11,504 nt of DNA, from positions 1-11,504 of the forward strand of contig JAEXPB010000055.1 of the NCBI GenBank assembly GCA_023438965.1, in the 5' to 3' direction. A model generated the notes under the pieces. That model saw nothing but the letters and a program-made list of their open reading frames with translations, did not search any database and was not told the DNA's origin. Every line of letters starts with the position of its first letter. The first letter of the stretch is position 1. This document shows, piece after piece, positions 1-8,152 of this stretch. Origin of the DNA: Bacillota bacterium. GTDB lineage: Bacteria; Bacillota; Clostridia; Saccharofermentanales; UBA5734. A program made the position numbers and the translations under genes.

Positions 1-1210
1 TTTCGGCCCGGATCACATAGAAGGCCGGCAGGCACTTTTCCGACGGCGTGCCGTCGGTGGCCGTCAGGTAGCGGCGTGTCATCGCCTCGGCATCGAGAGT
101 CTCGGCCAGCCGCAGGCCATAGGAGGACAGGAGGGCGGCCAGGTCTTGCGGCGGCAGCCAGAAGAGGAACGGTTCGGTGGCATTGACGGACTGCAGCTCT
201 TCGCTCAGGCAATCGAAAAGCAGCGAACTGCCGGCGGCGGCATTTTCCTGGAAAAACCGGAGCGTCGCCGCGACGGACTCACGAGTCAGGTAATAGGCGA
301 CGCCTTCCCAGATGAATAAAGTCGGCAGGGCAGGATTGTATCCTGCTTGGGAAAGCGCGGCGGCGATTGATTCCTTTTCGAAATCGATCGGCACGTAGGT
401 GAGGGTGTCCGGCGTGGCGATGCCGGCCTCCCGCAGCTTGGCGAGCTTGTTGTTCTGGGTGGTCGGGATATCCATTTCAAAGACCCGGGTGGCGGTGAGT
501 TCCGCCTGGTGGCGGATGGCGCGGGTGTCATAGCCGGCGCCCAGCAGGACGATCTGCGGCAGGCCCTGCCGGCAGGCGTCCGTGAAAGCGGCTTCGATCC
601 AGGCGGTGCGGGCCAGGAAGTAGCCATACAGAGGGGAGGTAACCAGGCTGTCGATGGCCCAGCGCCGCCGGTCGGCCTGCGCCAGGAGCAACTTGGCCTC
701 GGGATTCAGGAAGATGTCCGCCAGCGTGTCCGGACCCTGGAGCCAGGGACGATCCTCGCGGGCGGCCAAGGCCCGGCAGAACGCCACTGTGACGGCCGTA
801 TCGGAGGGCTTCCGGTCGACGGACTTCCGGCTGTCCGGTGATCCCTGGTCAGTCAAGCCGAGGATGTTGCCGAACGGATCGACAACCTTGGCCGTGCGGA
901 TGTTCAGCATGGCGGCCACCGGCGTCAGCAGCGTGGCGCCCATTTGCAGCAGCCGTTCCAGGGCGGCGTCCACATTGTCGACTTCCCAGTAGACATCCGG
1001 GGGTGGATTGGCAGCGGGAACCGGGTTTGCCGACGGCGAGCCGGCGCCGGGCCTGGCCTGCGCCAGCGAGAGGGAGCAGCTGCCAACGGTGAAGATGGCG
1101 GCAAAAGGAGCGTCGAAAAGCGGCGGATAGCCCAGAAACTCACTATACCAGGCTTTAGCCCTGGCCAAGTCTGCGACTGGATAGACGATGCGTTTGAGCT
1201 GCTTGAACAT
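1..1210 (-). CDS. VOC (glyoxalase-like) domain fused to LCMT-family SAM-dependent methyltransferase, 3' end outside window
   Basis: One uninterrupted minus-strand frame starts at an ATG (1208-1210) behind an AGGGGGG Shine-Dalgarno (1217-1223) and runs 403 codons off the left edge without a stop. Residues about 1-118 form a VOC/glyoxalase-fold domain: IVYPVADLARAKAWYSEFLG at the N-terminus and VVDPFGNILGL near residue 110. A charged linker follows. Residues about 130-403 match the leucine carboxyl methyltransferase-like family of putative O-methyltransferases (TIGR00027 type). The SAM-binding motif is IVLLGAGYDTRAIR with G224-A225-G226-Y227-D228, and the acidic ribose-binding residue is D247 in FEMDIP. 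Later motifs are FIWEGVAYYLT and FDCLSEEL. Stand-alone family members are about 270-290 residues, so only the extreme C-terminus is probably missing. It lies 40 bp after the transporter gene and is probably cotranscribed with it. Domain identities are solid; the substrate is unknown, and a role modifying or detoxifying a small molecule exported by the neighbour is only inference. Confidence 0.86.
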   Translation of the reverse strand, partial: MFKQLKRIVYPVADLARAKAWYSEFLGYPPLFDAPFAAIFTVGSCSLSLAQARPGAGSPSANPVPAANPPPDVYWEVDNVDAALERLLQMGATLLTPVAAMLNIRTAKVVDPFGNILGLTDQGSPDSRKSVDRKPSDTAVTVAFCRALAAREDRPWLQGPDTLADIFLNPEAKLLLAQADRRRWAIDSLVTSPLYGYFLARTAWIEAAFTDACRQGLPQIVLLGAGYDTRAIRHQAELTATRVFEMDIPTTQNNKLAKLREAGIATPDTLTYVPIDFEKESIAAALSQAGYNPALPTLFIWEGVAYYLTRESVAATLRFFQENAAAGSSLLFDCLSEELQSVNATEPFLFWLPPQDLAALLSSYGLRLAETLDAEAMTRRYLTATDGTPSEKCLPAFYVIRAE

Positions 1211-1250
1211 CAATATCCCCCCTGCGACACCTGATTGAACAGGATGATTC

Positions 1251-2192
1251 TCAGGATATTATAACGCATTTGGCGGCGAGCAGCAGGATCCCGGCGATCA
1301 CCAGTCCGCCGCCCAGCCATTGCCGGGGCAGGGTCGGCTCGCGGAGCAGCACGGCAGCCAGTACCATGGCCGCCAGGGGAATCATGCCGGAGAAGGCGGC
1401 AGCGGCATAGGCGCTTTGCCGGCGAATCCCGGCATAAAAAAAGATAAAGGCGATTCCGGTCACCACGATGCCGTACCAGGCCAGCGCACCCCACCCGGCA
1501 GCCGGCAGGCTGGCCAGATGGGCTAAAGGGCGTTCGGATATTGCAAAGGGCACGCAGAGCAAGCCGGCAATCGCCGAAACGATGGCAGTCGAGGCGGCGG
1601 GACCGATCGATGGTTGAGCGGTGGATGAAGTCCGGAGATGGTCCCATCTGGCCAGGACATTGAAAGACGATTCACTGGCTGCCGCGAGAAGCACCAGGAG
1701 ATTGCCCGCCAGGTGGCTGGCCTGGCCGTACAGGATGTCCGCCAGCGTTGGCCACTCGCTTTGAATGCCGGCAATGCCGACGATGGTGCAGGCAATGCCG
1801 GCGATCTGCAGCGGTCGGACTTTTTCCCGCAGGGCCAGCCGCGCCAGAATGGCCGAAATGGCCGGCGTGGCGCCGGTCAGGATGCCGGCTTCGGCAGCGG
1901 AGGTTTTTTGCAGGCCGACCAGCATGAACAGGCGGAACAGGAAGATGCCGCAGAGGGCCTGACAAAGGAGCAGCAGCCAGGCCCGGCCGGTCAGCCTGGC
2001 GCAGATGCCGCGGATTTGGCCGGCCAGCGCCGGCAGCAAGGTGAGTGTAGCCAGGCTCAGGCTGATCGCCGAGATGGTAAAGACCCCCAGGCTGCCGGTC
2101 AGGTATTTGCCGGCGACAACCGAGGATCCGGCCAGGGAAAAAGCCAGGAAAAGATAAAGGCTGCCCAGATTTTGCTGCTGATCCTTATGCAT
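1251..2192 (-). CDS. EamA/DMT-superfamily permease (10-TM metabolite transporter)
   Basis: The 313-residue protein is almost entirely hydrophobic and has the internal duplication of EamA (DUF6) transporters, two five-helix halves at about residues 10-143 and 166-309. Each half ends in a related signature: TSAAEAGILTGATPAISAIL followed by ALREK in the first, and AAAAFSGMIPLAAMVLAAVL followed by LREP in the second. Members sit in the cytoplasmic membrane and move small metabolites, usually as exporters or facilitators for amino acids, vitamins or nucleotide-sugar-like compounds; the substrate cannot be read here. The ATG start gives MHKDQQ, with only a weak AGGA upstream. The gene is divergent from a MocR-type regulator, a common pairing in which the regulator controls the transporter, and is followed 40 bp later by the VOC-methyltransferase gene. 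Family call is firm; regulation by the neighbour is inferred. Confidence 0.9.
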   Translation of the reverse strand: MHKDQQQNLGSLYLFLAFSLAGSSVVAGKYLTGSLGVFTISAISLSLATLTLLPALAGQIRGICARLTGRAWLLLLCQALCGIFLFRLFMLVGLQKTSAAEAGILTGATPAISAILARLALREKVRPLQIAGIACTIVGIAGIQSEWPTLADILYGQASHLAGNLLVLLAAASESSFNVLARWDHLRTSSTAQPSIGPAASTAIVSAIAGLLCVPFAISERPLAHLASLPAAGWGALAWYGIVVTGIAFIFFYAGIRRQSAYAAAAFSGMIPLAAMVLAAVLLREPTLPRQWLGGGLVIAGILLLAAKCVIIS

Positions 2193-2306
2193 AGCTAATA
2201 GCCGTCCTATCTGGTTGATCAGCTTTAACTCTAGCTAAACAACTGGTATATTGAAAGTGCCAGTCAGTGGCCAAGTTTATCGGTCCAGTTGATGGAGGGC
2301 CTGCTT
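2193..2306. promoter_or_regulatory. Divergent control region between transporter operon and MocR regulator, with repeated CTGG/CCAG elements
   Basis: The region is AT-richer than its surroundings. It contains an inverted pair, CAACTGG (2240-2246) and CCAGTTG (2285-2291), about 45 bp centre to centre. Between them lies the near-palindrome GCCA-GTCAG-TGGC (2259-2271), and another CTGGTT lies near 2210. MocR regulators typically bind two or more spaced half-sites as dimers, so these are reasonable operator candidates. On the minus strand, a weak promoter (TTTCAA, 17 bp, TAGAGT) may serve the transporter. Operator status is inferred from pattern and position only. Confidence 0.45.
2224..2252 (+). 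promoter_or_regulatory. Sigma-70/A-type promoter for the MocR regulator
   Basis: TTTAAC (2224-2229) and TATATT (2247-2252) are separated by exactly 17 bp. The predicted start of transcription near 2259 lies about 48 bp before the preferred start codon. The left arm of the CAACTGG inverted repeat ends directly before the -10 box, so a protein bound there would block RNA polymerase, consistent with autoregulation. Confidence 0.55.
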
Positions 2307-2309
2307 TTG
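2294..2309 (+). promoter_or_regulatory. Ribosome binding site deciding a TTG start for the MocR gene
   Basis: GGAGGG (2294-2299) lies 7 bases before TTG (2307-2309). The in-frame ATG at 2292 and TTG at 2289 have no Shine-Dalgarno sequence upstream, and this ATG overlaps the GGAGGG itself. Starting at 2307 gives a protein beginning (M)WNLNLSRNSEW, which fits the usual compact N-terminus of MocR proteins. Confidence 0.6.
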
Positions 2310-3758
2310 TGGAATCTTAACCTGTCAAGAAACAGCGAATGGTCGTTGGCGAGGCAGATTTACCGCCAGGTCAGCAGTCTGATCCTGGATGGACGCCTGG
2401 CGGGGGGCGAAGCCCTGCCGTCGACGCGCGAATTGGCGCGCGACCTGGGGGTTTCCCGGCATACGGTCTCCGAAGCCTATGAGATGCTGTTGGCCGAGGG
2501 TTATCTCTGCTGCAGCCAGGGCGCACCAACCCGTGTTGCACCTGATATCAGCCGTCAGCGGCAGCTGTCGGCTGACCGGTCCGGATCCCCGGCCCATGCC
2601 GGCAGCGAAGCGAACCAACGCCATCGTCGGCCGATTCGCTATGATTTCCGGACCGGCCGGCCGGATCTGAGCCAATTTCCGCTGGCAAGCTGGCGGAAGG
2701 CAGCCGGGGCAGCCGTGGCAGAGCTGGATCTCGCCAACTGGGGCTATGCGGATGCTGCCGGTCTGCCGGCCCTGCGCGCTGAAATTGCCGCCTGGCTGTT
2801 CCGTTCCCGCGGGATGACGGTAGCGCCCGACGATGTTTTCATTACCGCCGGCGCCACCCACGCGCTTTGCATCGCCGTCGACCTCCTGGGTGGACCCGGC
2901 CGGCCGGTCATGATGGAGGACCCTTGCCATATCGGGCTCTACCAGGTCCTGCAAAGCCGGCATATGCCGGTCATACCGCTGGAAATTGACCAGCACGGTA
3001 TCCTGGCTGCCGGCCTCGATCATCCGGAAGCGGCGGCCATCTATGTCACCCCGTCGCACCAGTTCCCGATCGGCGGCATTCTGCCGGCCGGCCGCCGTTC
3101 GGCCCTGATCCAGTCGGCTTGCCGGTATGGGCAATATATCCTCGAAGATGATTATGACAGCGAATTCCGCTACGGTGGGGAGCCGGTCTCGCCGCTCTGG
3201 AGCCTGGCTCCCGACCGGGTGATCTATATTGGCACCTTCAGCAAGACCCTTTTCCCTGCGATCCGGATCGGGTATGCGATCGTCCCGAGCGTCTTGCAGA
3301 AACAATGGCGCTTTCTGCGCACCCATATGGATGTCCAGAATCCACCTTTCGAGCAAGCCGCACTGGCCGGTTTCTTGCGCAGCCGCCAGTTTGACCGGCA
3401 TGTTCGACGCATGCGGCGGATATACGCCGGCAAACGGAACTTGCTGCTTCAGGGACTGCATATGAGATTCGGCGATAATCTGCAGGTACTCGGCGACGCG
3501 GCCGGACTCCACGTGGCCGTTGCTTTGCCTGACTGCCGCCTGCCTGATGACATCATCCGGAAAGCCCGGGAGCAAGGCATTCGCCTGGCTACCGCCCGGC
3601 ATCATTCGATCCGGCAGACTGCTTTCGCGGACACCCTGATCCTGGGTTTCGGGCATCTGGAGCGGGAGGCGCTGCCGGCTGCGGTCGAAGTCCTGGCGGA
3701 TTTTATTGCCGACGAGACTGGGCAGGGATCGATTGACCCGTGCGGACAATGTCATTAA
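2307..3758 (+). CDS. MocR/PdxR-family transcriptional regulator (GntR HTH plus aminotransferase-like PLP domain)
   Basis: The 483-residue protein (from the TTG start) has the two-domain MocR layout. The N-terminal GntR-type winged helix (about residues 10-80) includes the helix-turn-helix PSTRELARDLGVSRHTVSEA. A variable linker follows, then a fold-type I aminotransferase-like domain (about 105-475). PLP-site landmarks are VTPSHQFPIGG near 247, EDDYDSEFRY near 280-289 with the cofactor-binding Asp, and GTFSKTLFP with the Schiff-base lysine K313. The lysine is intact, so it probably binds PLP. Members sense PLP or amino-containing ligands and control vitamin B6, GABA, taurine or transporter genes; they are not expected to act as transaminases. 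Divergence from an EamA transporter suggests that operon as target. The katG gene follows 181 bp downstream on the same strand but has separate signals. Family is certain, regulon inferred. Confidence 0.93.
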   Translation: MWNLNLSRNSEWSLARQIYRQVSSLILDGRLAGGEALPSTRELARDLGVSRHTVSEAYEMLLAEGYLCCSQGAPTRVAPDISRQRQLSADRSGSPAHAGSEANQRHRRPIRYDFRTGRPDLSQFPLASWRKAAGAAVAELDLANWGYADAAGLPALRAEIAAWLFRSRGMTVAPDDVFITAGATHALCIAVDLLGGPGRPVMMEDPCHIGLYQVLQSRHMPVIPLEIDQHGILAAGLDHPEAAAIYVTPSHQFPIGGILPAGRRSALIQSACRYGQYILEDDYDSEFRYGGEPVSPLWSLAPDRVIYIGTFSKTLFPAIRIGYAIVPSVLQKQWRFLRTHMDVQNPPFEQAALAGFLRSRQFDRHVRRMRRIYAGKRNLLLQGLHMRFGDNLQVLGDAAGLHVAVALPDCRLPDDIIRKAREQGIRLATARHHSIRQTAFADTLILGFGHLEREALPAAVEVLADFIADETGQGSIDPCGQCH

Positions 3759-3775
3759 AATGGAGATATCCAACG

Positions 3776-6132
<2,357 letters not shown>

Positions 6133-6166
6133 AGCCTTGAACCGATTCGTCTGGACAATTGACCGG

Positions 6167-6189
6167 GGGCAGCTCGTTTGGGGCTGCCC
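6167..6189 (+). other. GC-rich hairpin between katG and the membrane protein gene
   Basis: GGGCAGC (6167-6173) and GCTGCCC (6183-6189) form a 7-bp stem with a 9-base loop, 34 bases after the katG stop. It is followed by TTATGC and an A-run rather than a T-run, so termination would be weak at best. It could attenuate read-through from katG into the next gene or stabilise the katG 3' end. Confidence 0.4.
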
Positions 6190-6214
6190 TTATGCAAAAA
6201 AGGAGAATAAGCGG

Positions 6215-7210
6215 ATGAAAACAACAAGGGCCTGGCTGGGCGGAATCGTCTTCTCCCTGGCGGCGATCGGTGCGGTCGTCCTGATCGCCCCTGGTCTGGC
6301 GGCCTTCCGGCAGACCTTCCTGCCGGATCAGGGGGCGGCCTGGTATTATTGGAAACTCCCGAGCGCCAGCTTCTGGGCGGCGGTCACCGTGTGGGCCGGG
6401 TATGGCCTGCACCAGCTGCTGTGCTGGTACTTCATCTTCCGCCTGCAGCAAGAAAAGGCGGCGCTCCATGGCGACCGGCTCGGGAAATACCAGGCGGCGC
6501 TGCTGTTGACCAACGGCGTTTTCATCGTGCTGCACCTCCTGCAGACCCGTTTCTTTTATGACGGATTGTCGCAGTATGTATCCGTGGCTTCCTCGCAGTA
6601 CTCGGTCATCGTGCTGCTGGTCCTGCTGCTGATTCTGCTCAACGGGCGGCGGGGCCTTTTCTTTGGCCGGAAAGTGCCGCTGCCGCAACGGGCGGTTACC
6701 GCCATTGCGAAAACACACGGGTATTACATCGCCTGGGCAATCGTCTATACTTTCTGGTTCCACCCGATGGAAAACACCTGGGGGCACCTGACCGGTTTCC
6801 TTTATATGTTCCTGCTGATGATTCAGATGTCGCTGGCCTATTCGAAAATCCACACCGATATCCGCTGGGTGACGGCGCTGGAGAGCCTGGTCGCCCTGCA
6901 CGGAACGGTGGTGGCCCTGGCGGCCGGGCAAACGCTCTGGAGCATGTTCCTGTTCGGATTTACGCTGATGTTCATCGTGACCGGCCTGTATGGCGTCGTC
7001 CGCTGGAAGGGATTGCGCCTGGCTTTTACCGCGGTGTACCTACTGGCGGCCGTGCTTGTTTACAGCGGCATCCTGGGGACCGGGTATCAGATTTCGGGCA
7101 TCCACCAGATTTTCTGGATCCCGGTGATCCTGTATGGCCTGGTCTTCGTTTTCACCGGCCTGTTCATACTGGGCCTGAAAGTGCTGGACATCCGGAAAGC
7201 CCGGTCTTGA
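6215..7210 (+). CDS. Polytopic membrane protein of unknown family, histidine-rich (about 10 TM helices)
   Basis: I do not recognise this family. The ATG at 6215 is chosen because AAGGAG (6200-6205) sits 9 bases upstream; a frame extension to a TTG at 6137 has no ribosome site and crosses the hairpin. The 331-residue product has roughly ten hydrophobic helices: about 8-31, 53-76, 93-114, 129-150, 168-184, 189-210, 218-238, 241-262, 268-288 and 296-325. Histidines fall in or beside helices at 66, 107, 168, 183, 191, 229 and 297, with aromatic-rich surroundings such as HQLLCWYF, YTFWFHPMENTWGH and IHQIFWIP. Such a pattern occurs in haem- or metal-binding membrane redox proteins, but no CxxCH or known signature is visible. 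It lies 82 bp after katG on the same strand and could be cotranscribed. Coding status is strong; function is unknown. Confidence 0.82.
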   Translation: MKTTRAWLGGIVFSLAAIGAVVLIAPGLAAFRQTFLPDQGAAWYYWKLPSASFWAAVTVWAGYGLHQLLCWYFIFRLQQEKAALHGDRLGKYQAALLLTNGVFIVLHLLQTRFFYDGLSQYVSVASSQYSVIVLLVLLLILLNGRRGLFFGRKVPLPQRAVTAIAKTHGYYIAWAIVYTFWFHPMENTWGHLTGFLYMFLLMIQMSLAYSKIHTDIRWVTALESLVALHGTVVALAAGQTLWSMFLFGFTLMFIVTGLYGVVRWKGLRLAFTAVYLLAAVLVYSGILGTGYQISGIHQIFWIPVILYGLVFVFTGLFILGLKVLDIRKARS

Positions 7211-7235
7211 GGTCCGGTCATCGTCCAATTCATTC

Positions 7236-7264
7236 TTGACGAACGGCCGGCTTCTTGTCATATT
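7236..7264 (+). promoter_or_regulatory. Sigma-70/A-type promoter for the IMP cyclohydrolase-like gene
   Basis: TTGACG (7236-7241) and CATATT (7259-7264) are spaced by exactly 17 bp. The predicted transcription start near 7271 leaves a leader of about 30 bases before the ATG at 7303. The position argues against the longer frame from a TTG at 7255, which would start inside the promoter. Confidence 0.6.
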
Positions 7265-7302
7265 GGAAAGGTACTGGATTCTTGATTATTGGAGCGTGTG
7301 AA

Positions 7303-7950
7303 ATGGAAGACCTGATTGCCATCCTGCAGAACAATGCCTACCCCGGCCGCGGCATTATCGTCGGCGATCGCGGTTTTATGTACTTTATAATGGGTCGCAG
7401 CGAGAACAGCCGCAACCGGATTTTCGTCCGAACCGGGGACGGCATCCGGACCGAGGCTTTTGATCCCGGTAAAATGAAAGATCCCAGCCTGATCATCTAC
7501 CATCCGGTCCGCCAGCTGGCCCAGGCGACAGTCGTGACCAACGGCGACCAGACCGATACGATTGCCGAGTTCCTCAGTGCGGGAAAATCTTTCGCAGAGG
7601 CCCTGCGGACCCGGGAGTATGAACCGGACGAGCCGAACTGGACGCCGCGGATTTCCGCGGTCCTCAATCCGGACGGATCATTCGAGCTGGCCATTCTCAA
7701 GCACAAGGACGGCCGCTGCCTGCGCGAATTCTTCGCCTATGAAGGCTGTGCGGCCGGCAAAGCCTACTTTATCAGCACCTATGCCGGCGATGGTCAGCCG
7801 TTGCCGTCTTTCGCGGGCGAACCGATCGAAGTTTGCCTGCCGGATCCGGCCGCGGTCTGGCAAGCGTTGAACGCGGATAACAAAGTGTCGCTTTATGCGG
7901 TGAACAGCGACGGCACATCGGTCATTTACAATAAAAATCTAGGCGATTGA
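7303..7950 (+). CDS. PurO-like IMP cyclohydrolase (PF07826 family)
   Basis: The 215-residue protein shows motifs I associate with the bacterial branch of the PurO/IMP cyclohydrolase family: AYPGRGIIVG near residue 12, YFIMGRSENSRNR (27-39), DPSLIIYHPVR (60-70), VTNGDQTDTI (78-87), EYEPDEPNWTPRIS (105-118), FISTYAGDGQPLPSF (156-170) and DNKVSL (192-197). The archaeal founding member closes FAICAR to IMP, the last step of purine synthesis, in the cytoplasm; the TNGDQTDTI and TPRIS motifs align with SNGSHTDTI and TPRIA there. Archaeal PurO is of similar length. The ATG is preferred because GGAG (7291-7294) lies 8 bases upstream. No other pur gene is in the window, and the gene has its own promoter and terminator. 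Family call is good from memory; whether this bacterial form performs the same reaction is inferred. Confidence 0.85.
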   Translation: MEDLIAILQNNAYPGRGIIVGDRGFMYFIMGRSENSRNRIFVRTGDGIRTEAFDPGKMKDPSLIIYHPVRQLAQATVVTNGDQTDTIAEFLSAGKSFAEALRTREYEPDEPNWTPRISAVLNPDGSFELAILKHKDGRCLREFFAYEGCAAGKAYFISTYAGDGQPLPSFAGEPIEVCLPDPAAVWQALNADNKVSLYAVNSDGTSVIYNKNLGD

Positions 7951-7969
7951 CTGTCTGCTGACTGATTTT

Positions 7970-8037
7970 AAAGGTCCGTCTCGACGCACGGCTGCCGGCA
8001 TACTCACCGGTACCGGCGCGTCGGACGGACCTTTTTT
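7970..8037 (+). terminator. Long compound Rho-independent terminator after the IMP cyclohydrolase-like gene
   Basis: The outer arms GGTCCGTC (7973-7980) and GACGGACC (8025-8032 region), then CGACGC and GCGTCG, give about 14 pairs with a single bulged T. A further inner GCCGG/CCGGC pairing is possible, and the right arm runs directly into six Ts (8032-8037). It starts 20-odd bases after the stop codon and cleanly separates this gene from the following transcription unit. Confidence 0.85.
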
Positions 8038-8040
8038 ATC

Positions 8041-8069
8041 TTGCCATTCGCCGGCTGCATCGGTACAAT
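8041..8069 (+). promoter_or_regulatory. Sigma-70/A-type promoter for the FAD oxidoreductase gene
   Basis: TTGCCA (8041-8046) and TACAAT (8064-8069) are separated by exactly 17 bp, starting three bases after the T-run of the terminator. The implied leader is about 77 bases. Nothing else recognisable was seen in that leader apart from the GGAGG ribosome site (8142-8146). Confidence 0.6.
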
Positions 8070-8152
8070 GAAAATAATCCTTTGACTCCCTAAATAAGCC
8101 CTACGCCTCTGGCATATCCGCATGGCAAGCAGACAAGCAACGGAGGTATGAC

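Noticed and set aside
286..627. Minus-strand frame of 113 codons near the left edge
   Set aside because: It is a shifted frame inside the VOC-methyltransferase gene, whose motifs are read in a different frame.
2325..3773. 482-codon open frame antisense to the MocR gene
   Set aside because: Shadow of a certain MocR gene: Gln/Arg-rich, no family signature, no ribosome site.
6137..6214. N-terminal extension of the membrane protein from a TTG at 6137
   Set aside because: No ribosome site precedes the TTG, the extension is hydrophilic and spans the hairpin, and the ATG at 6215 has a good AAGGAG.
7255..7302. N-terminal extension of the IMP cyclohydrolase-like protein from a TTG at 7255
   Set aside because: It starts inside the candidate promoter. 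The ATG at 7303 has GGAG at proper spacing and gives the family-like N-terminus.
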